From: Silvibacterium bohemicum
Lineage (GTDB): Bacteria; Acidobacteriota; Terriglobia; Terriglobales; Acidobacteriaceae
Reading direction: 5' to 3'
DNA length: 64,000 bases
Assembly (NCBI RefSeq): GCF_001006305.1
Contig: NZ_LBHJ01000008.1
Span: 62,001 to 126,000 of the forward strand
The notes under the pieces were generated by a model that saw only the letters and a list, made by a program, of their open reading frames with translations, was not told the origin of the DNA and did not search any database. Numbering within the stretch: position 1 is the first letter of the stretch; each line of letters opens with the position of its first letter. Below are positions 8,794-16,765 of this stretch, in pieces. The position numbers and the translations under genes were made by a program.

Positions 8794-11142
8794 TTAGTCG
8801 GCCGCGGTTTCTGCGGAGTCGGTCAGGATGGTGTGCGAGGCCACTACTTCGGCGAGCTTGGCGCTGTAACGGCCCAGCGTGCCGGAGGTGTAAAGGCGAT
8901 CGTTCGCTGGCAGCACCAGATCGCGCCGCTGTGCGCCAGTGTCGATCTGCACCAGCTCGGACTTCAGGTGCTCGTCGTTGCCGAGCAGCAGATTGAGCCG
9001 CGGAACATCGTAAGCCGGGACCAGCCGCTGAATTTCGTCGAAAATGGCGAAGGGATCGAAGGGGCTGAGCTTGGGCTCGAGGCTGTTGGCGGCAAGCCAG
9101 ACGGCATGACGATCGGCCTCGCCGGACTGCGCGCCGCGCGTCTGTCCGAAGTCGGCGTGTACGCCCTTGCCCACCGGAACCAGCTCGCGAGGATTCGCGC
9201 CCAGCTTGGCGGAGAGCCGCACGATGATTTCGAAATCGGTGCGAACGCCAGCCTTGTCCGCGCCTTTCTTCACCAGCTGCAGATCGCCGTAGGTATTTGT
9301 AACCGTACCGGATTTTTCGTAAAGATTGGCAGCAGGGAAGACCACATCCGCAAGCACCGCCGTCTCGGTGAGGAACATTTCCTGCACGATTAGGAAAGTG
9401 TTTTTGAGCGCCGAGGGATCCACACCGTAGCGGGCCACAGGATTCGAACCGACGATGTAAAGCGCGGAGAGATCGCCGCTGCCTGCGGCATCGAACATCT
9501 GCACCAGATCGAGACCCGCGTCGGACGGAACGTTGCCATACTCGGCGCCGAAGTGCGCAGGCGAGTTGACAGGAACATAGCCGGGCAGCAGATCGGGCAG
9601 TAGACCAAGATCGGCCGCGCCGCGCGAGTTGGCATAATCGCCGAGGCACGCGAACTTCGTATTGGGCAGCGAGAGACCGAATTCAACCAGAGCCTGAATA
9701 TCGCGTCCGCGGAACTCCGAGCCGAAGGCGATGACCAGCGACTCTTCCTTGCGGATCGCCTCGCGGAAGCTGGCAAAGCTCTCGTCCGCCTGCAGCGCGT
9801 CGTCTTTGCCGGCGAGATATTGCACGAAGGATGCGTAGCCGGTCGAGGGAATCTCCACTGCGGCCTTGGCCTGGCGGCGCAGTTTGATCTCCTCGTGGTT
9901 CGCGATGTAGATGCGTCCGCCATGCAGCCGCACGTTGCTGCGAATCTGCCAGGCAAGCGCGGGATGCTGATCGGTCGGATCGTTGCCGAGGAGCAGGATG
10001 GCCGGCGCGGTGAGGAAGTCGCGTAACGAAGCCTCACGGCCAGTGTGTCCCTTCAGTGCTCCCGCAAAGGCCGCGTAATCTGCGGTCCGATGATGATCGA
10101 CGTTGTTGGTCTTGAGCACCGTGCGTGCGAACTTCTGCAGCAGGTACGCCTCTTCATTTGTAGTCCGGTTGGAACCGATCACGCCGATGGCCTTGCCGCC
10201 GCGCGTATCGCGAATCTCGGCCAGCTTCTTCGCCGCGAAGTCGATCGCGTAGTCCCAGCTCACAGGAGCCAGCTTGCCGTCGGCTCCGCGCACCAGGGGC
10301 TTGGTGAGGCGCTCGGTGTGATTCGCGAAATCGAATGCGTAACGGCCTTTGATACATAAGAAGTCGCCGTTGATGCCGCTCTTGTCGCGGTTGTCGCCGC
10401 GCACAATCTCCATGCCGTCATCGGCGCGCTTCACGCCCAGCGTGGTCTTGCAGCCGTCGCCGCAGTGCGTGCAGACGGTAGCCACGTGATTCATCTCCCA
10501 AGGCCGTGTCTTGTAACGATAGGTGCCCGAGGTGAGCGCGCCCACCGGGCAGATGTCGATGCACATGCCGCACTCTTCGCAGTCGAGATGATCGCCTTCA
10601 TTGGGTGCGATCACGGAGCTTGCGCCGCGGTTCTGCACGCCCAGCGCCCACACGTCCATGCCCGTGCCGCAGACGGAGACACAGCGATAGCAGAGGATGC
10701 AGCGCGGGCGATCGTAATAGACCACCGGCGACCACTGCTGTTCTTCGCGATGCTGCTTGGTCTCGACGTACTTCGATTCGCCGGCGCCGTACTTGAAGGT
10801 CATGTCCTGCAGTTCGCACTCGCCGCCCGCATCGCAGACCGGGCAGTCGAGCGGATGGTTGCCGAGCAGCAATTCGATGGTGGCTTTCCGCGACTGCTTG
10901 ATCTCGTCCGTCTCGGTATGCACGACCATGCCTTCGGCTACCGGGGTCGAGCAGGAGGTCTGCAGCTTGGGCATCTTATCGATGCGCACCACGCACATGC
11001 GGCACGCGGCCTGAATGGCGAGGTTGGGGTAATAGCAGAAGGCCGGAATTTCGATGCCCGCGGCCTTGCAGGCTTCAATCAGTAGTGTTCCCGCAGGTGC
11101 GGTTAACTTCTTGCCGTCGACAGTGAAATTTACGTCAGCCAT
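8794..11142 (-). CDS. nuoG: NADH-quinone oxidoreductase subunit G, iron-sulfur
   Basis: 782 aa. The N-terminus is a [2Fe-2S] ferredoxin domain (N1b; Cys around 37, 48, 51 and 64). It is followed by the His-Cys motif HPLDCPVC with GGEC (N5) and by two CxxCxxC stretches near 165-215, beginning CILCYRC and CEECGMC (N4 region). A CTHCGDGC segment with a downstream CIKG would fit the extra N7 cluster. The remainder is the molybdopterin-oxidoreductase-like domain. The gene is separated from nuoF by a hicAB module. Confidence 0.96.
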   Translation of the reverse strand: MADVNFTVDGKKLTAPAGTLLIEACKAAGIEIPAFCYYPNLAIQAACRMCVVRIDKMPKLQTSCSTPVAEGMVVHTETDEIKQSRKATIELLLGNHPLDCPVCDAGGECELQDMTFKYGAGESKYVETKQHREEQQWSPVVYYDRPRCILCYRCVSVCGTGMDVWALGVQNRGASSVIAPNEGDHLDCEECGMCIDICPVGALTSGTYRYKTRPWEMNHVATVCTHCGDGCKTTLGVKRADDGMEIVRGDNRDKSGINGDFLCIKGRYAFDFANHTERLTKPLVRGADGKLAPVSWDYAIDFAAKKLAEIRDTRGGKAIGVIGSNRTTNEEAYLLQKFARTVLKTNNVDHHRTADYAAFAGALKGHTGREASLRDFLTAPAILLLGNDPTDQHPALAWQIRSNVRLHGGRIYIANHEEIKLRRQAKAAVEIPSTGYASFVQYLAGKDDALQADESFASFREAIRKEESLVIAFGSEFRGRDIQALVEFGLSLPNTKFACLGDYANSRGAADLGLLPDLLPGYVPVNSPAHFGAEYGNVPSDAGLDLVQMFDAAGSGDLSALYIVGSNPVARYGVDPSALKNTFLIVQEMFLTETAVLADVVFPAANLYEKSGTVTNTYGDLQLVKKGADKAGVRTDFEIIVRLSAKLGANPRELVPVGKGVHADFGQTRGAQSGEADRHAVWLAANSLEPKLSPFDPFAIFDEIQRLVPAYDVPRLNLLLGNDEHLKSELVQIDTGAQRRDLVLPANDRLYTSGTLGRYSAKLAEVVASHTILTDSAETAAD

Positions 11143-11148
11143 AAAATC

Positions 11149-11454
11149 CTATGCAGAGATTGCTTCGCCCTTGTGATGTTGAACCGGCATTTCGACCTGC
11201 AGATGCTCGACAACGAAATATTCGACATCTTCAAAATCGTCATCCTTGAAGTCAACGCTTGTTGTGGCGGGTTCAGGAAGCCGCTCACCGTATTCGGTCA
11301 TTACCTGAAAATGCGATTCCAGACCTTCCCGCATCATCACGCGCATCTCTTCCAGCGTATCGCCGGCGGAGACGCAGCCGGGAACATCGGGAGCCTGCCC
11401 AGCAAAGTTTTTGCCGGGTACTTTCGCGTAGACAACCAGGAATGTTTTTGTCAT
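11149..11454 (-). CDS. hicB: HicB-family antitoxin
   Basis: 101 aa with the HicB partial RNase H-like fold: a beta-rich start (FLVVYAKVPGKNFAGQAPDVPGCVSAGDTLEE) whose DVPGC(V/F)S(A/Q)GDT pattern is the family hallmark, followed by an acidic C-terminal region. It would neutralise the adjacent HicA mRNA interferase. Its start overlaps the hicA stop by 4 nt. Its stop lies 6 nt before the nuoG ATG, so the pair sits inside the nuo transcription unit. No separate C-terminal ribbon-helix-helix or HTH domain is obvious, leaving autoregulation uncertain. Confidence 0.9.
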   Translation of the reverse strand: MTKTFLVVYAKVPGKNFAGQAPDVPGCVSAGDTLEEMRVMMREGLESHFQVMTEYGERLPEPATTSVDFKDDDFEDVEYFVVEHLQVEMPVQHHKGEAISA

Positions 11455-11636
11455 TTCAATCCCGCCTGTTTCAGAATACTCGCGACGATGAACTTGGGAA
11501 GATCCTTACTGCCGTGAAAAGGAACAGTTACGATTCCGGGCTTGCTCAGATGAGCAAAGTGCATGTGACTTCCGGTCTGACGCTTTAACTTCCACCCGTC
11601 TTCTTCGATAACGCGGATGATCTCCCGCGCCTTCAT
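11451..11636 (-). CDS. hicA: HicA-family mRNA interferase toxin
   Basis: 61 aa, the typical HicA size. It has the double-stranded-RNA-binding-like fold sequence MKAREIIRVIEEDGW, then the motif KRQTGSHMHF with the catalytic His in GSH, and a C-terminal KQAGL ending. HicA toxins cleave mRNA independently of ribosomes. The toxin-first order is usual for hicAB. It begins 6 nt after the nuoF stop, implying co-transcription with complex I genes. Confidence 0.9.
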   Translation of the reverse strand: MKAREIIRVIEEDGWKLKRQTGSHMHFAHLSKPGIVTVPFHGSKDLPKFIVASILKQAGLK

Positions 11637-11642
11637 GCTTGC

Positions 11643-12956
11643 TTACACCAGCGCCGGTTCATGCGCCGCAGAAATCTGGTAGAGGCTCTGCTTGCCGTTT
11701 ACGTAGTCTTCGAACTCGTTGCGGAACTTCTTCACAAATCCCAGAATCGGCATCGCCGCCGCATCGCCGAGCGGGCAGAAGGTGCGCCCCATCATGTTCT
11801 CGGCCAGGTACTGAATATTGTCGATGTCCTTCATCTCGCCGCCGCCCGCGTTGATGCGGCCGATCGACTTCTTCAACCAATCCGTACCCTCGCGGCAGGG
11901 AATGCACCATCCGCAGCTTTCATGCTGATAAAACTGGATAGTCCGCAGCGCGAACTCGACCATGCTCACCGTCTCGTCGAGCACCACGATGCCGCCTGAG
12001 CCCAGCATGGTTCCGGCTTTGCCCAGCTGGTCGAAGTCCAGCCCTACATCGATCTCATCCGCTTTCAACACTGGCGTTGAAGAGCCTCCGGGGACAACGG
12101 CCTTGAGCTTCTTGCCTCCGCGTACGCCGCCGCCAACCTCGTAGATCGCCTTACGCAGGCTGTATCCCATGGGCAGCTCATAGACGCCCGGCTTTTCCAC
12201 GTGGCCACTGATGCCGAAGAGACGCGTGCCGCCGTTGCGCTCCGATCCCACCTTGGCGTAGGCTTCGCCGCCCATCAATAGGATGTGGGGCACGCTGGCA
12301 ATGGTCTCCGCGTTATTGATGACCGTCGGTCCGCCGTAAAGTCCAACCACGGCAGGGAAGGGCGGCTTGATGCGCGGCACGCCGCGCTTGCCCTCGAGCG
12401 ACTCCATCAGAGCCGACTCTTCGCCGACCTCATAGGCTCCCGCGCCGGTCTGCGTTACGACATCGAAGTCGATGCCTGACCCAAAGATATTCTTGCCTAG
12501 AAAGCCCTTGGCATAGGCATCGGCAACCGCCTTCTCCATGATCTTGAGCAGGTAGCGATATTCACCGCGCAAGTAGATGAAGCCCATCTTCGCGCCGATG
12601 GCCAGGCCCGCAATCATGGTGCCTTCGATCACGGCATGCGGATCGTGCAGGAAGATCACATGATCCTTGCACGTTCCCGGTTCGCTCTCGTCGCCATTCA
12701 CCAGTACGTACTTGGGCTTCACCGACTGCTTGGGCACGAAGGACCACTTGAGTCCGGTAGGGAAGCCGGCGCCGCCGCGTCCGCGAAGGCCGGACGCTTT
12801 CATTTCACTGATGATCCAGTCGACGCCCTTCTCGATCGCTGTCTGCACGGCCTTGTAGCCGTCGAGTTCGACATACTTATCGATATCCGTCGCGCCCTGT
12901 CCAAAGCGGCGGGAGATGATCTTCACTTCATCGGGGTGGGAGACGAGCGTTGGCAT
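11643..12956 (-). CDS. nuoF: NADH-quinone oxidoreductase subunit F (NADH-binding)
   Basis: 437 aa. It binds NADH, FMN and the N3 [4Fe-4S] cluster. Visible motifs are GLRGRGGAGFPTGLKW (NADH/FMN site, about 56-71), NGDESEPGTCKDH (about 87-99), GAGAYEVGEESALMESLEG (about 172-190) and the N3 ligand run ESCGWCIPCREGT with a downstream FCPLGDAA. One nucleotide separates it from nuoE. The C-terminus is followed directly by hicA. Confidence 0.97.
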   Translation of the reverse strand: MPTLVSHPDEVKIISRRFGQGATDIDKYVELDGYKAVQTAIEKGVDWIISEMKASGLRGRGGAGFPTGLKWSFVPKQSVKPKYVLVNGDESEPGTCKDHVIFLHDPHAVIEGTMIAGLAIGAKMGFIYLRGEYRYLLKIMEKAVADAYAKGFLGKNIFGSGIDFDVVTQTGAGAYEVGEESALMESLEGKRGVPRIKPPFPAVVGLYGGPTVINNAETIASVPHILLMGGEAYAKVGSERNGGTRLFGISGHVEKPGVYELPMGYSLRKAIYEVGGGVRGGKKLKAVVPGGSSTPVLKADEIDVGLDFDQLGKAGTMLGSGGIVVLDETVSMVEFALRTIQFYQHESCGWCIPCREGTDWLKKSIGRINAGGGEMKDIDNIQYLAENMMGRTFCPLGDAAAMPILGFVKKFRNEFEDYVNGKQSLYQISAAHEPALV

Positions 12957-12957
12957 G

Positions 12958-13467
12958 TTAAACCGTGACCTTTCCGCGTCCCGCCTGGTAATCGTCCAGG
13001 ACCTGGTCCAGCTTTTCCGTCGTCAGATTGTCGTAGAAGTCGTAGTTCACCTGGATGGCAGGCGCCCAGCAACAGGCTCCGATGCATTCCACTTCTTCGA
13101 GTGAGAAGAGGCCATCCGGGGTTACGCCCTTGTGTCCGATACCCAGACGCTTCTTGCAGTGCTCCATAATGCCGTAGCCGTCGCGCAGCATGCAGCTGAT
13201 GTTGGTGCATACCTGGACGTTGTACTTCCCGGCCGGCTTGGTGCGCAGCATGGAGTAGTAGCTGAGCACGCTCCTTACGTCGTGGTCTTTGATCCCGATG
13301 CGCTCGGCGATCTCCGAAACAACCGCATCCGAGATATAGCCGACCTCGTCCTGCGCGTAAAGCAGCATGGGGATCAACGCGGAGCGCCGCACAGGGTAGA
13401 TCGTGACCAGGCGGTCGAAGCGCGCCGCAAGTTCGGGTGAAAATATGCTTGTCTTTTCTGTGGCCAA
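12958..13467 (-). CDS. nuoE: NADH-quinone oxidoreductase subunit E
   Basis: 169 aa, a thioredoxin-like [2Fe-2S] subunit (N1a). The ligand pattern appears as VCTNISC and later CIGACCWAPA, with the intervening spacing typical of NuoE/HoxE. The N-terminal helical bundle around AQDEVGYISDAV is also family-like. It precedes nuoF by one nucleotide, as in standard nuoEF pairs. Confidence 0.96.
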   Translation of the reverse strand: MATEKTSIFSPELAARFDRLVTIYPVRRSALIPMLLYAQDEVGYISDAVVSEIAERIGIKDHDVRSVLSYYSMLRTKPAGKYNVQVCTNISCMLRDGYGIMEHCKKRLGIGHKGVTPDGLFSLEEVECIGACCWAPAIQVNYDFYDNLTTEKLDQVLDDYQAGRGKVTV

Positions 13468-13470
13468 CGC

Positions 13471-13836
13471 TTACTCCTCGTCAAAAACCTTTGCCGTGAA
13501 TGCCTCTGCCGCTACTTCCAATTCCAGCTTGCCGCGACGGTCGCTAAACTCCACCTGGCTGTCTTCGCCGATCTTGAATTCGCCTCTACCGATCAACCTC
13601 TCCGGTCCGGGATCGTCTTCGTAGATGGCCCAGCTTCCAGTGCCGGTCGCGTCATCGAACTCCAGCGTCAAAATCTTCTCGTCGCTGCGCAGCGTCAGGT
13701 GACCGCCTTCGCCTTCATCGATGAGCGCTCGGCCAACCGGCCTGCCGATATCGTGAGCCGCAACATAGGATCGGATCAGCGACGCGAACGAGATCCATAA
13801 TTCGCGATATAAGTTACTTGCCGCGGGCGCTGTCAC
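13471..13836 (-). CDS. Uncharacterised protein between nuoD and nuoE
   Basis: 121 aa from a GTG at 13836, chosen because GAGG lies 6 nt upstream and because longer in-frame starts would overlap the neighbouring gene by 200 nt. The frame overlaps the upstream gene by 23 nt. The sequence is a soluble beta-rich protein: an N-terminal helix (LWISFASLIRSYVAAH) followed by alternating strands ending in LELEVAAEAFTAKVFDEE. It has no Cys, so no cofactor cluster. I do not recognise the family. Its position, locked inside nuo with overlaps, suggests a complex I assembly or accessory role, which is inference only. Confidence 0.7.
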   Translation of the reverse strand: MTAPAASNLYRELWISFASLIRSYVAAHDIGRPVGRALIDEGEGGHLTLRSDEKILTLEFDDATGTGSWAIYEDDPGPERLIGRGEFKIGEDSQVEFSDRRGKLELEVAAEAFTAKVFDEE

Positions 13837-14380
13837 GCTTCGCCTCTTTCCTGGCAGCTTCTTCCTTGGCTTCGGCCGCGTCCGCAGCCGCTTCTTCCAG
13901 GCCCAGTATGCTCGGATATCCGCCCAGCAGCTGCTCCACGCCCCAGCGCGCGACCTGATCGGCGAGCGACAGATATTGCACGCTCTGCGGATCGTCGACA
14001 AAGGCCTTGGGCACATCCTCGCCGGGATTGTCGATCACACCCCATGCGCCTCGCGTCAGCTTGATCTGGCCGTAGTGAAAGATCGCGGTTTCGGTCGGAA
14101 CCAGCCGCTTGAGCTGGGCTGAAGTAAAGGCGTAGAAGATCGTGTCGCTGAAGTTATCGGTCGCGAACTTGAGATCGAAGAGCCCTGCGGAGACGACCAA
14201 CAGACATGGGTCTTCGTCCGCAACGTTTACCTTTACATGACTCTTCGCCGGCTCGTGCCCGGCAAGCTCCAGAAACGCCCGCTTCAGTTCAGGCCAGAAG
14301 GCGAGCGCGGCTCCGGTACGCTCGCCGAAGCTCTTCTGCTGCAGCTCCGCCCACTTCGCGTTTTCGACGATGATGCTCAT
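13814..14380 (-). CDS. Uncharacterised protein following nuoD, with charged Ala-rich C-terminus
   Basis: 188 aa. The start overlaps the nuoD stop as ATGA, so it is translationally coupled. The body (1-150) is mixed alpha/beta with motifs such as FYAFTSAQLKRLVPTETAIFHYG and lacks membrane segments, Cys clusters or recognisable catalytic signatures. The last 35 residues are a highly charged Ala/Glu/Lys helix. It is not NuoC, which is encoded separately upstream. The function is unknown. The tight coupling suggests it is made together with the peripheral arm subunits. Confidence 0.75.
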   Translation of the reverse strand: MSIIVENAKWAELQQKSFGERTGAALAFWPELKRAFLELAGHEPAKSHVKVNVADEDPCLLVVSAGLFDLKFATDNFSDTIFYAFTSAQLKRLVPTETAIFHYGQIKLTRGAWGVIDNPGEDVPKAFVDDPQSVQYLSLADQVARWGVEQLLGGYPSILGLEEAAADAAEAKEEAARKEAKRDSARGK

Positions 14381-15612
14381 CGGTCAATTTCTCCCAGCAC
14401 GATGTCGATCGACCCGATCACCGCGACCACGTCGGCGATGAGCTTGCCTTCGCACATAGCCTGCAATGCCTGGAGCGACGCAAACGAAGGATTGCGCATG
14501 TGTACGCGGTAAGGCTTTGCCGTGCCGTCGCTGACCACGTAGTAGCCCATCTCGCCGCGCGGCGATTCCACTGCCTGATAGACCTGACCGGCGGGTACGG
14601 TGAAGCCTTCGGTCACGATCTTGAAGTGGTAGATGAGCGACTCCATCTGGGTCTTCATCTTCTCGCGGTCGGGAAGCACAACTTTTGGCGCGTTGGCCTT
14701 GATGTCTCCTTCGGGCATGCCGTCCAGCGCCTGCAGGCAAATCTTCACCGATTCGCGCATCTCTTCCAGGCGGACGATGTAACGCGCCCACACGTCGCAG
14801 TCGTTCGAAACCGGCACCTTGAACTGGAACTTCTCGTAGCTCGAATACGGCATGTCGCGGCGCAGATCCCAGTCCACACCCGATGCGCGCAGCGGAGGCC
14901 CGGTTACGCCGAGAGCGATGGCGTCTGCCGCGCTGAGATGGCCCACACCCTTGAGGCGGCTCACCCAGATCGGATTGCCGGTGAGCAGGTTTTGATACTC
15001 GTCGATCTTCTCCGGCATCACGTTGAGCAGCTTACGGATTCTGCCGAAGAGATCGAGCGGCGGCTCGAGCGCCAGGCCGCCGACGCGGAAATACGAAGTC
15101 ATCATGCGCTGTCCGGAGACCGCCTCGAAGATGCGCAGTATCTCCTCGCGTTCACGGAAGCAATACAAGAAAACGGTGAGCGCGCCGATGTCCATGGCGT
15201 GCGTGCCCAGCCATACCAGGTGCGAATTCAGCCGCGTCAGCTCGTTGAAGAGCACGCGAATCCACTGCGCCCGGTCCGGAATCTCGATCTGCAGCAGTTT
15301 CTCGACTGCCAGGCAGTAGCAGAGATTGTTGGTCATCGGGCTCAGGTAGTCGATGCGGTCGGTCATCGGCACCACCTGCTGGTAGAACTTTGCCTCGCAG
15401 GTCTTCTCGATGCCGGTATGCAGGTAGCCGATATCCGGCACCACCTTCAGCACCGTTTCGCCGTCGATCTCGACCACCAGGCGCAAAACGCCGTGGGTCG
15501 AAGGGTGCTGCGGGCCCATGTTGAGGACCATGGTGCGGTCTTTAGAGCCTTCCTCGGGACGCGGCGTGATCAGCGAAGAGGTAGCAACGAAATCGGGTAA
15601 ATTAGCGCCCAT
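14377..15612 (-). CDS. nuoD: NADH-quinone oxidoreductase subunit D
   Basis: 411 aa, the 49-kDa-type subunit that lines the quinone site. Diagnostic stretches are LNMGPQHPSTHGVLRLVVEIDGE (about 30-52; contains the quinone-site His), PDIGYLHTGIEKTCE, YLSPMTNNLCY and the C-terminal ADVVAVIGSIDIVLGEIDR. It is separate from NuoC (not a NuoCD fusion) and overlaps the nuoC stop. The following two genes are not standard nuo genes. Confidence 0.97.
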   Translation of the reverse strand: MGANLPDFVATSSLITPRPEEGSKDRTMVLNMGPQHPSTHGVLRLVVEIDGETVLKVVPDIGYLHTGIEKTCEAKFYQQVVPMTDRIDYLSPMTNNLCYCLAVEKLLQIEIPDRAQWIRVLFNELTRLNSHLVWLGTHAMDIGALTVFLYCFREREEILRIFEAVSGQRMMTSYFRVGGLALEPPLDLFGRIRKLLNVMPEKIDEYQNLLTGNPIWVSRLKGVGHLSAADAIALGVTGPPLRASGVDWDLRRDMPYSSYEKFQFKVPVSNDCDVWARYIVRLEEMRESVKICLQALDGMPEGDIKANAPKVVLPDREKMKTQMESLIYHFKIVTEGFTVPAGQVYQAVESPRGEMGYYVVSDGTAKPYRVHMRNPSFASLQALQAMCEGKLIADVVAVIGSIDIVLGEIDR

Positions 15613-16118
15613 CAGCGGTACCCCTCAACCGGATAGTCCTTACGTAGAGGATGCCCATTCCACTCTTCGGGCATCATGATTCGGCGCAGATTGGGGTGAC
15701 CGTGGAAGCGCACACCAAAGAGATCCCATACTTCGCGCTCATAAAAATTAGCTGAAGGCCAGACCGGAGTAATGCTGTCGATGGAGGGATCGATGCTTCC
15801 GACGAAGGCCATTAGGCGAATCCGCTCTTTCAGCCCGTGCGAAAGAATGTGATAGGTCACCTGAAAGCGCGGCTCGCTGGGATACCAGTCGACACAGGTC
15901 ACATCTTCGAGAAAGTTGTATCCGGCGGACTGCACTGTGCGGCAGGCATCGCGAATCTGATCTTTGTTGATGGTCAGCGTCAGTTCGTTGCGGTCGAACT
16001 TCGCGTCGGTGATTGCGTCAGGAATGGAAGAGAGAAGAGAAGCGATGGCCCGGTTTTGCGCGTGAGCCTCAAGGACGGCGTCTTTATCGTGCCCCGGTTC
16101 CTGAATCGTGTCTGTCAT
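15612..16118 (-). CDS. nuoC: NADH-quinone oxidoreductase subunit C
   Basis: 168 aa, the 30-kDa subunit of the peripheral arm. The family signature FYEREVWDLFGVRFHGHPNLRRIMMPEEWNGHPLRKDYP lies at the C-terminus (about 124-162). It starts 3 nt after the nuoA stop, where nuoB is normally found. Confidence 0.96.
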   Translation of the reverse strand: MTDTIQEPGHDKDAVLEAHAQNRAIASLLSSIPDAITDAKFDRNELTLTINKDQIRDACRTVQSAGYNFLEDVTCVDWYPSEPRFQVTYHILSHGLKERIRLMAFVGSIDPSIDSITPVWPSANFYEREVWDLFGVRFHGHPNLRRIMMPEEWNGHPLRKDYPVEGYR

Positions 16119-16121
16119 GGT

Positions 16122-16529
16122 CTACAAATCGCCTTTGTCCGTGCCCCAATCGAGGATGCCTTTTTTCCAGATGTAGAAGAAGCCGACCAGCACGAAGCCG
16201 AGATACACAAGCATCTCCCAGAAGCCGAAGAGTCGTGAGCCGGTAAGTGCAGGCAGCTGACGATAGATGACGGCCCAGGGCATCATAAAGACCGCTTCAA
16301 CGTCGAAGAGGATGAAGAGCATTGCGACCATGTAAAAGCGAACCGAAAATCGTCCGCGCGCGTCGCCTTCCGCAGGGATGCCGCACTCGTACGCTTCGAG
16401 CTTGGTCTTGATGCGGCGATGGCGGCCGATGAGGAACGACACTGTCGTCATCGAGCAGCCCATGCCCGTTGCGACCAGAATCTGGATCATCAGCGGGATG
16501 TAATTCCATGTATAGGGGTGGGATTGCAT
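16122..16529 (-). CDS. nuoA: NADH-quinone oxidoreductase subunit A
   Basis: 135 aa from the ATG at 16529. An upstream in-frame start at 16598 would add 23 residues unlike NuoA and would sit within the predicted promoter. Three transmembrane helices are visible, with the signature YECGIPAEGDARGRFSVRFYMVAMLFILFDVEAVFMMPWA containing the conserved Cys and the Asp/Glu pair. It is the first gene of the nuo operon. Its direct neighbour is nuoC, not nuoB. Confidence 0.93.
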   Translation of the reverse strand: MQSHPYTWNYIPLMIQILVATGMGCSMTTVSFLIGRHRRIKTKLEAYECGIPAEGDARGRFSVRFYMVAMLFILFDVEAVFMMPWAVIYRQLPALTGSRLFGFWEMLVYLGFVLVGFFYIWKKGILDWGTDKGDL

Positions 16530-16573
16530 GATGCTGTGTGACCTCAAGAAAGGAAGCGTCGAACGGCTACCTT

Positions 16574-16605
16574 TTGACTCTAGTTTTTCGACTGTCAAGA
16601 GTCAA
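16574..16605. promoter_or_regulatory. Inverted repeat overlapping the nuo promoter, possible operator
   Basis: Perfect 8-nt arms TTGACTCT (16574-16581) and AGAGTCAA (16598-16605) are separated by 16 nt. One arm covers the predicted -35 and the other the -10 hexamer. A dimeric regulator bound here would block the nuo promoter. No regulator gene is adjacent. Confidence 0.4.
16577..16605 (-). promoter_or_regulatory. Candidate sigma-70 promoter of the nuo operon
   Basis: On the minus strand, -35 TTGACT (16605-16600) and -10 TAGAGT (16582-16577) are separated by 17 nt, about 48 nt upstream of the nuoA ATG. The -35 matches consensus at five of six positions, the -10 at four of six. Confidence 0.45.
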
Positions 16606-16652
16606 GTTGTGGATTGCTAAGAACAAACATCAAGTGGAAGTTCTCGTCAGTC

Positions 16653-16765
16653 CAACCGGATGCCTCGGGTGGTAGAGGCCGATTTGGCCTCCGCCAGGAA
16701 GCTGGAAGTTCAGTGTTCGAAACCCACTGCTCTTCGTCTATCGCCGTAAATTCGGCGCTTTTTTT
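16653..16765 (+). ncRNA. Possible tRNA-like small RNA ending in an intrinsic terminator
   Basis: The stretch contains a D-arm-like segment (GGGTGGTAGAGGC at 16667-16679) and, 30 nt later, a T-arm-like segment with GTTCGAAAC between complementary CAGTG and CACTG, followed 10 nt later by a terminator. It fails as a normal tRNA: the T-loop would be 9 nt, no 7-nt anticodon loop closes properly, and no acceptor stem pairs. It may be a degraded tRNA gene or a short RNA with tRNA resemblance. A structured transcript ending at the terminator is the part I would defend. Confidence 0.3.
16742..16765 (+). terminator. Rho-independent terminator of an RNA with no associated protein gene
   Basis: A 5-bp GC stem (CGCCG/CGGCG, 6-nt loop, 16742-16757) is followed by C and seven T (16759-16765). 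It is on the plus strand with no protein gene upstream on that strand, which argues for a short untranslated transcript starting in the nuoA upstream region. Confidence 0.65.

Noticed and set aside
13814-14380. First read as NuoC because of its place after nuoD
   Set aside because: It has none of the NuoC signature, and the real NuoC with that signature lies at 15612-16118.
16653-16735. A functional tRNA gene
   Set aside because: D-arm-like and T-arm-like pieces exist, but the T-loop is too long, no 7-nt anticodon loop forms and no acceptor stem pairs. Kept only as a low-confidence RNA candidate.
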